A stretch of 37,071 bases of DNA from Protostelium mycophagum (Eukaryota > Evosea > Variosea > Protosteliida > Protosteliaceae). The stretch spans positions 1-37,071 of the forward strand of contig MZNV01002437.1 of the NCBI GenBank assembly GCA_002081555.1, in the 5' to 3' direction. Below, piece after piece: positions 12,801 to 23,400 of the stretch. The stretch's first letter is position 1. Every line of letters begins with the position of its first letter. The translations under genes and the position numbers were made by a program. A model generated the notes under the pieces. That model was given only the letters and a program-made list of their open reading frames with translations. It ran no database searches and was not told the origin of the DNA.

Positions 12801-15800
12801 ATCATTCAAATTTTGAAATAAAAAAATGGGGGGAAAAACTTACCGGCCCCCACGTTGAAGTCATAAACTCCGGTACCTCCGTAAGATTTCCAAACAGACG
12901 AATGAATATTGTAATACAGTTGTGTGCCACTCCCGCATCTACAATACCGTTAACGGTAATTCAAATTTCAAATTCAAAATTTTCCCGCGTTTTTCGTATC
13001 TCACCTGGGTATGATGAGATTCTGAACCACCACGTTGAGGTTGTCTAAATATGTCCCTGTGAACACATCTATTGTGGCCGGGTCGCTTTCGTCTGAGACA
13101 CCGTGGGACACGGTAAGGCACAGCTCGGTGAGATAACACGGCTCTACGAGGTACACGTATAACTGGTGGATTCAGGAATTGTATTGAATCTTTTGAGTCG
13201 TTGTAGAGACGATGTGGACATTTTGTTGTGAGGCATCCACGGCAAAACCGCAGTGTAAATATTATTATTTCATACCACATATTCCAACGATTTTCCAAGA
13301 ATATTAAATCTACAACTGTGTAGATACACACCTCTATCGGGTCATAGCCTGACGGACAGACCCACGAAAAGTCTTTATTTGATCTCAATAATGTCTCTGC
13401 AGGCAAATTCACCACTGAAGGTACCTACAACCCTTTCACTTTCCGAAATTTCGCAGAAATTCCTCGATCTTCGCGTTAAGACCCGTCTTCTTCACGGTAA
13501 CTACCGAGAGCTTACCGGCTTAATGGCCCAAGCCGGAAATCTGGAGACGGACTCTATGGGGTCGAATTTATCCGAAGAGATGGAGGGAAAATATCTCTCC
13601 AGATTGATTCCCAGCATCATTTCGTACTGTGTCTGTCTTGATTGATCTAAATATAGATTCTGGTATCGTCGTTGTAGAACCTGATTTATAATGAGATATC
13701 ATGATCATGTGCAGTTAGTCATGTTGAGGTAATCACAGTGTGATGTCATCATGACATTGGCATTACATGATCAAACTGTGATTGCATATGATATGAGATC
13801 AACATATCATGACGCATGATTATTAATGATGACGTAATTACGTACCACCAGGGTATCATTAGGTGCCGCATTCATACCCGGGGCATACTCTCTCATCAAA
13901 TGACTGTGCATAGCCGGTGAATTTGTATACAATATAGAACATACATCCCCATTCATCACTGCATATCACATCAACCAGTGGAAAAATTCCACATAATTTA
14001 TGCCGTGAAGATTAATCTTGCTGCGGCTCTGCCGCCATTTTTTACCAGTGAAGATCTGTTGGAGGTTGAAATTTGAATTAAATCGTTCATCTACAACCAT
14101 GTCTTCGGTCACGTGACATTCTTTTCGAATTTAATTCTGAAAACTTTACCGAAAAATTCTGCGAGGGTTTCCGTGACTTGAGAGGATTGCAATACGTGTA
14201 CCAACTGAAATTTTCAGGAAATTTCTGCAGTGACGTTTTCAAGTTGAAACTCACTTGGTCAGGGGACAAATTGAACAGACTCCAAGACTCGTCTTTTTTG
14301 GATTCTACAATGAGGTCATAACTAGATTTTATATTTCGTGAGGATCCGCTGCAATCACAACGATATTATTATTGGTGTGGCAGACATTAATTATATTGTA
14401 GCTATGGTGTCGTCTTTACGAAGCGACTGTGCTGCAACTCTGCTGTGCAGAAATCAATCGCAATGTATATGTGTTGCGGCTCAACAAAACAGATTCGTGG
14501 CTTTGCAGGTGCTCTAAATATAGATCTTTATATCGGGAAATGAACAGAATCTTATTAGGGGATGAGGACCTACCATGTTCTGTTGAGGTGAAGTCGGGAC
14601 CGACACCCAACCTTCTGCACATTTCTCCGGCAAATTGGAAAGAGGCGACTGAAGAGTCAAGGTCTATTTTTAGATTTCGAATCGTTGTAGACGATAAATG
14701 AAATCATCAAATGTCGATGTTTAAATTGGACCTTTTCAAGAAATGCGGTAGTAACCGCGAAAAAGCACGGTATCGAACCGTGAATCCTTCACCACAGATT
14801 TCAAACAAAACTCCGAAAAATCGTCCGTCTACAACGATGTAAAAGGATACAGAATGTTGAGATATTCGTTCTGTCCAGGGAATCGGCGCAGTTGAATCTG
14901 ATTATGCCCTTCTGTTTTGTCTTTTGGCTTATGAATGTGAAGTGACCGGTGGGACAATTCAAGATACAATTGTCATTCTCCTGCCAGCTCTCTGGCCTGT
15001 CAGATGACAATCTACAACGATCAGAAAATCGGGTGAAATTTCGAAGAAATTTGGGGGAAATTCGTCATTATGTTCTTTGACGTTTGTGTCATCTTTGCTA
15101 TAAATCGCCAAAAAAATATTTTCAAGCTTTTCACCAAAATTTCGATGAAATTTGAGTTTACGTACATAATCTCCCCCTCATTCAGATCACTCTCCGTTAC
15201 GGGAGATTTCAGCAGATTCCAGAGTCCGGTAATGGCATTACCGGGGCCCAATTGTTTGAGATTGTGATGCCAATCGAAATTGATCAATTTGATGTCCAGC
15301 GGGATATTTTTCTTCACGTGCTTAATCGACTCGATATAATGCTGAGATGTCTCAGAAAGATGTCGTAGGTGATGACGTCACCTCTGATAGCAGGGTCTCG
15401 TTTCCCTTGGGGCCGCATCTCAGCATATTGAATAATGTTATTGGTGCCTGCCCGTACCTATTTTTATTCAATTTTTTAAAGGATTTGTTTTATATAAAAA
15501 AATTTGCTCTTTAAACTTGGTAATTTTTTATGACATTCATTCAAGAATATCTCTATGTGATATTGGAAATTTTACCTGTCTACAATGCTAGTGTAGTAGA
15601 GATCTGCCTTATCATATGGTTTATCTTTGATCACCAGATCGGTCTCACCCACTGTGAACTGCGATAATTAACGCAAAGTTTCGCGGTTGTTGACGATGTC
15701 ATCACCTGGGATTTTATCTCTGAACCCCAGCGGATTGGTACAGTACCGCGCCTCCAATAATAGGATGTCCATCGTATCTACAACGATTAGAATCTTCATT

Positions 15801-17727
15801 TGTTTCGGTTGAATCTACAACTGGACATGTTGAAATTTTATTCCGTTTTCCAACATAAATAAAATTTTATGTTTTTTCACCTTATTTTCATTAGTGACCC
15901 ACATGACCATCTCAGACTCCATCTCATTACCGACACCTGTCAAAAATGTCATGATGATGTCATATGACGTCATCACCCACCTCCAAGGTCATTGAGACCT
16001 CTGGCATGATATCTCGTCCCTGGATGTTTTCGGCTTTTTCTGGTGAATAATGCCATAGTAAAACTTGTCTCTACAACGAGTCAAATCTAGCATATCTATT
16101 TGGCGCCAAATTGATTTGTGAAATTTCCGTGAAACTTACCGTTGACGGGAAAGCGTGGCTTTACCCCCTCTGTTCCAGGAACATTATTTTCTTGATTATT
16201 AGGTTGTGTTGTGGGAATTTCTTTGAAACTTCCGTGCCTCTCCAGTGTTGTTTGGGTGTTGCTAGGTGTTACCAGCTTGGAAACGGCCATACCTGTTTTC
16301 TCTCGTTAATTAACGTCAAACATTGCGGTAAGACACACAATCCAATCGTTATGCGTAAACAAAAATTCAACAAAGACAATGGCTCGGTAGATCCATACAA
16401 ATGTTGTCCACAATTTGTGTCTCTACAACGAGAAATAATGAGAGACTACAACGAGACAAGAGGGACCGACCTTGTAATAGAACAACGGCCCACTGCCTCA
16501 TGCCTAACCTTGTGAAAGGGCGGGCTAACCATTCGTTCCAACAGAAATCTGGGTCAGGCCTGGAATATCAAGTCAAATTGTATTGCATCTACAACTAACC
16601 AAGCAATTCTAAATTTGATTTTGTTGCAAAAGTCTTCCGTGCCTGCGGCAAAGTCGCAACACACAACTGCCTCATATTTAAATTCGCGATGTTGGATATG
16701 AGAATTATTTTGCGCGCCAAAGCGCGCAATTTGAATTTCAAATACATGACCAGATGAAACCATAAACGAGTAAAAAAATTTTAAATACTGACTGAGAGAC
16801 TTGGTGTGCAGAAGGAAATCTTCTGGTGATGTCCATAGTCTCACAATAATAATGTAGACCCTCTAAAGGGAAGTCTTTCATCAAGTCGACATTTTTCGCC
16901 TCGTTCTTTGCCGACGTGGCGCCGTTTGTGTGGCCGGGTGTCGTATTACTGTGTAAGATATCTTTGTAGTATGTCAGTGGTATTTTTAGCCACTGTTTCT
17001 CCTCTATAGTGTAGACCACGTGACCACCAAAGAAAGTAACAGTTGGGTTGACCTGCAGAAATACTGTCAATTTCGAGGAATTTCGTGTTGAGATTGTGTG
17101 ATGTTTTTATGATGCATCATGAGTTTCATTAGACAAAAAGTGATCTGAAGAAAGTGTTGAATAAGGTGTATTTATAGCGTCACACACCTTTGTGGCGATT
17201 AGAAGATGACCTGCTGAGCCTATAACCACATAGCCTATGATAGCACATGCCACTCTGCCCATCTTTTAATCTTGGACAAAAGACAAAATAAACACTCACG
17301 TCGTCGCTTTGACCTGTACGCCACGTTGTTTCATCCATGCAGTAATCTCTTCTTCTTTATTCAATGTCACCACCTAAAAACAATTTAGAACGGCATCAAT
17401 AAATCGTGTATGTTTTGAACCTCAAAGAATTCTTACCTCCAGACAACCACTCTCAGGGCTAATAATGAACAGTTGATAATCGTTTCGAGTTCTTATGGAG
17501 CTGACGATGAACTGGAGATGGATTAATTAATCAATCGCTCGAAAGTCAAGTCCACTCACGAAATCACCCCTCTTTGTCTCAACGATGGTGTGCCTTGTCG
17601 CCCTTCTCCCTGATGTCACTTCTGAAATAGGTGGTATAGAACCAGCGCCTTGGCTCAATCTTGAAGGAGGGCTCTCCATATTGGAACTAGGAGGAAGAGC
17701 GGACGTGGTACTCTGTCTGTCCGTCAT
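9809..17727 (-). CDS. SAC9-type phosphoinositide phosphatase with Cys-rich finger
   Basis: Dephosphorylates inositol lipids; SAC9 is best known from plants, where it limits PI(4,5)P2. Read on the minus strand in more than 30 exons, e.g. 17560-17727, 17437-17511, 17314-17373, 17188-17262, 16793-17052, 16471-16559. Blocks typical of the SAC9 branch follow in order: the SAC N-lobe (HPGTRYHARG, YYWRRGTVPI), the catalytic RFNCADSLDRTN (C-x5-R-T), a region where plant SAC9 has a WW domain (not recognisable here), SILYTNSPAMHS, a coiled-coil stretch, an eight-cysteine finger at 11602-11867, and a C-terminal beta-rich part beginning IWHWSAP. The protein should be roughly 1500 aa. The donor at 12716 is GC. 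Start ATG is at 17727; an AG-preceded segment up to 17775 means an upstream exon is possible. The stop overlaps AATAAA. Several small exons, especially 14400-14520, remain unsettled. Confidence 0.88.
10334..10462 (-). promoter_or_regulatory. Intron with complementary octamers at both ends
   Basis: In SAC9-like gene sense this 129-nt intron has TCTACAAC just after the donor (10451-10444) and GTTGTAG|A forming the 3' splice site (10340-10333). The copies are exact complements and could pair. Confidence 0.6.
11602..11867 (-). other. Eight-cysteine, FYVE-like zinc finger within the SAC9-like protein
   Basis: Pattern C-x2-C (CDDC), C-x2-C (CSYC), C-x2-C (CSSC) and, in the next exon, C-x2-C (CKKC), with a basic RNRQ before the second pair. 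Spacing resembles FYVE/RING-type cross-brace fingers, but the FYVE R-K-H-H-C-R signature is only partly met. Plant SAC9 also has a Cys-rich patch here. Confidence 0.6.
13163..13331 (-). promoter_or_regulatory. Intron with complementary octamers near both ends
   Basis: 169-nt SAC9-like intron; in gene sense GTTGTAGA lies 15 nt from the donor (13316-13309) and TCTACAAC 37 nt from the acceptor (13207-13200). Confidence 0.6.
14664..14850 (-). promoter_or_regulatory. Intron with complementary octamers and nested hairpins
   Basis: 187-nt SAC9-like intron following the catalytic exon. In gene sense GTTGTAGA lies 15 nt from the donor and TCTACAAC 20 nt from the acceptor; between them are two palindromes, GCGGTAGTAACCGC and CACGGTATCGAACCGTG, so the whole intron could fold as a stem with two hairpins. 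Confidence 0.6.
14867..14890 (-). other. Catalytic CADSLDRT motif of the SAC domain
   Basis: The minus strand encodes C-A-D-S-L-D-R-T, the C-x5-R-T nucleophile loop of SAC phosphatases. The surrounding RFN...N matches the SAC9 branch, where Sac1-type enzymes usually have a second Cys instead of Ser. Confidence 0.9.
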
Positions 17728-17793
17728 CTTCAAAATCTCTGTCTGATTCCCGAAAATGCGACCCTGTGAAAACATAATGACATCACACTAATC
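17728..17793. promoter_or_regulatory. Compact bidirectional start region
   Basis: Only 66 bp separate the start codons of the SAC9-like gene (minus) and the RWD/DUF1115 gene (plus). The two must share promoter sequence here, unless transcripts start inside the opposite gene. No TATA box is obvious. Confidence 0.45.
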
Positions 17794-19145
17794 ATGGAGG
17801 AAGTACTGGAGAGCAGGGTCGCTGCTTTGGAACTGTTAGAGTCGATATATTGTATGGAGGGTGAACTGACAATGGACGATGATCAAAAGACGATCTTGCA
17901 AGAGCTGCGAGATGGATCGAAGACATCATACAAAAATTTAAGGTTTCAAGTGTGCTTATCTGTGGTGGATAGATGGGTCGTTGTGGATGTTGATCTACCT
18001 CTGCAACAGAGGCCTTTGTCCATCATTGTCAATGCATGTGATTGGCTGGACGCACAACAGAATCAACAGTTAAAAGACGAGGTGAACACTTTTTTGATTT
18101 GATCCCTCGTGATTTTCTGCAAAATCCCAACTCTGAAGACAAAAGGCAGACAAAGCGATGTCATCAGCAGATATAGAGGATCCTGCTCAATCCATCATGA
18201 CTGTCGTAGACGCCCTCCGCACTCTCATCGACACTTACCCTCCACCTCCAAAAACACAGATAGAAGACGAGATTAAAAAGCAACCGCCTCAAGAAAAAGT
18301 TAACGGTGAATTTCTACTTTTTCAAAACTTTTTGTTGTTTTTTTGGATATTTCCTTCTAATTTTGATTTAATTTAATTTTTTAAAATTTTCTCTCTAGAA
18401 CAATTTTAATTTATTACAGTTGTGGAAAAAAAGGTAGAAAAAGAAAAAAAAGAGGAAAAAAAAAGGGAAGGTTTTGTCAGAGCTTGGTTTTTCTTGCCTT
18501 CTCTCAGTACACGGTAAATTTCACCAAAATATCGATGATGACGTGTACAGCTCGAAGAGAGAGGATCTGGTGTCATACGCAAGCCGTTATGATATCACAG
18601 GTAATTTTATGTCTCGGTGTAGATGTACAGAGATATTTTCCCAAGCCGTTCGAGGTCTTGTATAAAAGAATCTGCACAAAACGAGTGACGTCATCAAAAT
18701 CATTGTGGATTGACGTGATCAGGGTTTGTTTTGGCGGGAAAACCGGGGTTAATATGCATTGAGGCACCTTCTGGAAAAGTTGTAGACGAATACTGGAAGG
18801 AGATAAAGACGTATAGTTGGAGTGATATCCCCGCTGGTCATAAAAAGGTGAATAAATATATATTTTTATTGAAATATTTTTCAAATTTAACAAATTTTAA
18901 AACAAGATCCACATCCATTTATTTCAAAAAAAATATTTCAAGATTAAAGATTAATGCGGCAGGTCAGTGAGAGATTTCGCGAAGATTTCCCGGAAAACTC
19001 GAGCGCAGAACGGACATTCGCAGATATGACCGAGATCACTGAGAACCTAGCCATGAGAGGCGCAAGGGGAAATCGCAGCGATCTCGCAGAATTAAGAAAA
19101 TGGATGGAATCACTGTCACTAGGCAACCAATTCAACGAGGTATAA
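17794..19145 (+). CDS. RWD + DUF1115 domain protein (RWDD2-like)
   Basis: Exons 17794-18081, 18146-18305, 18420-18513, 18551-18600, 18723-18847 and 18963-19145 make 299 aa, the usual size for RWDD2 proteins. The N-terminal 130 residues form the RWD domain, an ubiquitin-conjugating-like fold used for protein binding (ELLESIYCMEGELTM, then LPLQQRPLSIIV). A lysine/glutamate-rich linker (near 18430-18470) leads into DUF1115: RSKREDLVSYASRYDITG and AGKPGLICIEAPSG are its hallmarks. Molecular function is unknown across the family. The 18146 acceptor is AAG, chosen because it keeps the frame. The last exon could instead donate at GAG|GTATAA (19139) and continue to a far exon, since family members carry a few more hydrophobic residues; I kept the nearest stop. 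Confidence 0.85.
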
Positions 19146-19779
19146 AGCTGAATAACCATCGTTATGGATTGCGCGGGAAAAGTACCTGAAAGAAAACGTT
19201 AATGTGCACTTTAAATGTTTAACCATGATTTCGGTTTCAAATTCTTGATAAATTTGAAGATGTCTGAAAATTTTAAGGTGATGATGGGCCAAGGCCAAAA
19301 TTAGGCAAAAACAAAGTATAAAGATTTACCTTTTATTTTTGATTTTTCTACTAATATGCTTTTTCACACTTTTGATAATTTCTCAAAGAAACTCTCTTTC
19401 AACTTAGTCTAGCCAAAAATTGCATTTTTCTCAAAACACCTAGACTCTAACAGCCAAACTATGGTCAAACCAGTTCAATGAGGGTTTTTCAATCAAAAAG
19501 TGCGAAGTGCGACTTTGAGCCATTCCATGAACGTCAATTTGCCCGAGCTTGCACAAAACGTTGTTCAATTGCGAGGCGAAACCACGTTCTACAATGGAGT
19601 ATAAATAAAAAATTATTCTGTTCTTTTATTTATTAGATGACAACACTCACACGCAAGGGATAATCACTCAGTTGCTTGGCAGTAAGTGCCACTTGCTGAA
19701 GTTCCGGTAAGGTTCCATCACTTGATGACAGCAAACACTGGAGATGTGGTGATATGTACTAATAATAGCAACTGATAAC
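19146..19779. other. Gene-poor AT-rich region with one coding-like minus segment
   Basis: Most of this stretch shows nothing. On the minus strand, 19740-19634 reads as a possible last exon after a CTCCAG acceptor (tail AKQLSDYPLRVSVVI, stop TAA directly followed by AATAAA). I cannot assign it to a family or find confident upstream exons. Confidence 0.3.
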
Positions 19780-19899
19780 CGTTGCGTCGTCACAAACATC
19801 GGGATCGGAAATAGCGGTTAAAGCGAAAGTTGCGCTTCTTACCGCAGATGATATCGGAGATCTGCGTTAACCGCTATTTCCACTGTTGACGACGCAACG
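19780..19899. repeat. Palindromic element, copy 1
   Basis: Outer arms CGTTGCGTCGTC (19780-19791) and its exact complement (19888-19899), then 15-nt inner arms GGAAATAGCGGTTAA (19807-19821) and complement (19867-19881). Between them lie two further small stems (AGCG/CGCT, and CGCAGAT/ATCTGCG). Folded as RNA this gives a long stem capped by a three-way junction. Confidence 0.85.
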
Positions 19900-20042
19900 C
19901 AGAGCCAGAGATATCAACCACAGGGCATGTGCCAGATTCAAGGTGCGGTTCTGTGCCAGATTCAAGACACAAAACTAGGTCCAGTTCAAATTCGTTTTTT
20001 TGCTTGATTGTTGCAACAATTACACACCAATGTTCCATTGGT

Positions 20043-20152
20043 CGTTGCGTCGTCACAAACACGGGATCGGAAATAGCGGTTAAAGCGAAAGTTGCGCTTC
20101 TTACCGTAGATCGTATCAGAGATCTGCGGTAACCGCTATTTCCACTGTTGAC
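20043..20152. repeat. Palindromic element, copy 2
   Basis: Near-identical direct repeat of the element at 19780-19899. The left outer arm is exact but the right outer arm has decayed. In the inner stem CGTAGAT pairs with ATCTGCG through one G-T pair where copy 1 has G-C/A-T pairs throughout. The 143 bp between the copies carries a small minus-strand open frame (from 20038) that includes a duplicated LESGT stretch; I would not call it a gene. Confidence 0.85.
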
Positions 20153-20215
20153 AACATTTGGCACAAACCATAAATTTGAACCAATTCAGATTCAAAATAC
20201 AATTCTGTCTCTTGA

Positions 20216-20287
20216 AAGGTACAAGCCCTCGACAATGACGAGAACTTCAAGAGGATGGAGACCTTGCACGACCTCTTAGCTGATGTG
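20216..20287 (+). other. Orphan coding-like segment
   Basis: Flanked by AAAG| and |GTACAA, this 72-nt block reads VQALDNDENFKRMETLHDLL..., clearly protein-like in codon content, on the plus strand. It might be a distant last exon of the RWD/DUF1115 gene across a 1-kb intron containing the palindromes, or a remnant. I do not recognise it. Confidence 0.25.
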
Positions 20288-20403
20288 GAGGTACAATTTC
20301 TTTCTTTCAATCACTCAAGCATACATCATTTATTGCTTCTTTTATGTTGCGATTGTTGTTGTTTTGGGAATGGACCCTTTTGCCTTGCCTGCAATGTTCA
20401 GAC

Positions 20404-23400
20404 TCAAAAGCAAAAATGCGACTCACCCGCAACTGTCATAGGCTGGTACACTCGCTCAGCATCGGCCACCTTTTCGGGTATTATCGTACCATCAGACGAA
20501 CCATTTGGGGCATTATCACCAGCAGAGGTGCTCTTCGGAGTCTTTGGAGCCTGTGGGACTGTCGAGGTCAGAGAGAGTAGGATGTCTGGAGACTCACGAT
20601 CTTTGTAGTCAACGTCGGTGATTCCAGATTCATAACCAATCATGCCGCACATCTTTTCGAACGTGGGCCTCTCTTCCGGAGTTGCAGCCCAGCATGCTAC
20701 AACACGTCATCTTTTGACAGATAACATGTTTTCTGAAGGCTGTGGACCCACCTGTCATAATCGATTGCAGCCATGGTAGCGTGTCAGGAAGCGGGAGCCT
20801 CTTATCTTCCGTGACCACTCCGATCGCGACTTCAACAGCTGTCATCCCTTCCCAAGGTTGTTTCAGAGTGACAATCTCCCATATAACGACTCTGTTTCAT
20901 ATCAGCACTTTGGGACATTATTTTAAAGAATTCGCTTACCCAAAAGAAAAACTGTCCGTAGCTTTTGAGTATTGGTTCAAGGAGATGGCTGGAAGATAGT
21001 CAATATGTTGATACTTTTATTGGCTTTACCTTCAGGAGCCATCCACTTCAGTGGCCCAACTGTCGTTTGCGTGACTCCTTCACTAGCTTCTCCCTCTGTT
21101 TGACGTGACATACCAAAATCTGACACCTATCGTTTGTCATCATGATGTGAGAAGCAATTAGGCTCACTTTGGCATCGAGATGCTTTGAGAGCAAGATATT
21201 ACGTGCTGCAAGGTCTCTGCTTCAAATCAATGTTGCCCTTTCACAATATAATGAGGGATCCAACCTATGTATGACACCTTCTTGGTGCAAGTGGTACATT
21301 CCGAGACAGACATCGTGAATGAACTTATTTTTCCTCTCTTGATCTATCACGTTTGAAGACATGTAATCTGAGGGCGTCAGTACATGTCAAGACTTCAAAG
21401 CAGTTGTTTGTTTAGACATATTTAAATTTGGATTGTAACAAGAGTAGAAAATTAAGACTATACCTAGGAGGGAACCGCCCTCACAAAATTCACTACAAAT
21501 ATCAATTAAACATGATTACTTGAGACCATTTGACATATACTCACGTGATCTGTCATGGATCAGATCATGAATGATGTCATAAAATGAACTCACCATAGAC
21601 AGAGGGTCTGGCGGGAAAGTCACTCCAATGCTATAAGGGTTAACGACAAATCAAACAAAAAGGACTCACAATAGGACAACATTCTGCCAGAAGTCAGTTA
21701 AATGTATCTATAGGATTATGAAGACATACCGGATGTGCTCGGAGCAGCCGGAGGATTGACATCTCACTCTATTGGATGTTAATCTCAGGTTGAATGATTT
21801 GTTATTATAATGAGATAAAGCTCACCATAAACTCAGACAGTTGCTTATGGGTTACATGCTCAGCTCTTATCTACAACTGTCATCGATTGTCACCTTCATA
21901 TCAGATTGTCACCTGTTTGACAGCCACTGACAGGTTTCTCCATTCTGCTCTGTACACGACTCCGTATGCTCCTGATCCCACTTCTACCATATCTGTCAGC
22001 TCTGCATAAGGGATCTGTATACGTCATCAGCACGTCATACCACGTCATCAATATCTCACAATAGATTTCTTCGCCTCTCCCAGGTTGATCTGTGATACGT
22101 CGATCATCGAGAGTTGTCTGTCATAAAATCCCATTCTTTCAGCTCTTCTCTTATATAGCAGAAGCGCCACGAGCAAGATGACGGCTAGAAAAACGGTGAG
22201 ACCCACAGCAAGCCCCACAATGAGGCTGATAGGAGTGCCGTTTTCGTTATTTTTTGGCTCTGCCAGCACATTTGTAGAAGCCATAAAAGTGGAGGACGTC
22301 GGTACCACTATGCCATAATCGAGCACCTTGGTGGCTTCAGGAATTTAGATAGACATAAATAAATTCACCTTATACGACCCAAAGTCGTTGGATGCAGCCA
22401 TCCTCTCTATCATCTTCACAGTCCTGTCTGCATTTCCTTCGTTGGCGCTGCCTGGAGGTGCTGGGCCCACAATGAGATCTACAATCACACTGTGCGTATT
22501 GAGTACATCAGTTCTTTGATGTGTTTTCACACCTGCCCGAGCGAATGTTGAACACTGAAAGCCTGCTTCTTGTAATATTTGCCGCATTAGATAGAGTGGT
22601 CAGGAAGTCGTCGACGTCGAATGTTGTCACATTTCCTTCCAATCTGAGGGATACATTGCGATTCTCTTGAGTGTCAAATGCTTGACATCTGCTCAACATA
22701 TCAACGTTAAGTACTGATTGTAAATGATGACGTCACCTTGCTCCACAGAGATCAAAAGACTGCCATGTCACTGGGCACGAAAATTCAATCCCTGACATGT
22801 CGCAATGTACATCGTTCTTCCACGACTCTATTCCGCCTATCAACGTGTTGTCCGTAAAGTTATTTTGATTCAAGTCTAACACTTGTATATTATAGAGAGA
22901 GGACAGAGCGGGTATGGAGCCGTTGAAGAAATTGTGGCTGACATTGAAGATCTGAGATAAAGTCATCATTTGGTGAAACACAATATGTTTGGTTACCTCT
23001 AAATTAGATAAGGTAGATAGGGGTAAAATTGAACCAGAGAGAGAGTTGCTGCTGACATCGAAAACTTTCAATTTGAATTTCTGGGACAGATCTGGGAGTG
23101 GTCCTATCAAGATCAGATGTCAGATCTATTGTCTAATACATTTTTCAATGTGGTGTATTCCCACAAAGACTTACCGCTAAAAAGATTGTTACTGACGTTC
23201 AGTGTCACAACAGAAGAGAGTCCTACAATCATCTGTGCTCCTCCGCTGAAGCTATTGTTGCTGAGATCAATATGTGAAGGATCTGACAATATGACGTTGA
23301 CAGGTCCCGTCAGGCGATTGTTCTGCAAATGCACTGACGTCATCGTGCGTATGCTGTACATACTCTCCGGAATTGAACCATAAAGATTATTGTTCGAAAG

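Noticed and set aside
19634-20164. A small minus-strand gene running through the palindromes
   Set aside because: Frames pass through the repeat arms and do not join with splice sites; only one possible terminal exon could be described.
20404-20608. Plus-strand frame over 20255-20608
   Set aside because: Its right part is antisense to the kinase tail; only the first 72 nt look coding and are listed as an orphan segment.
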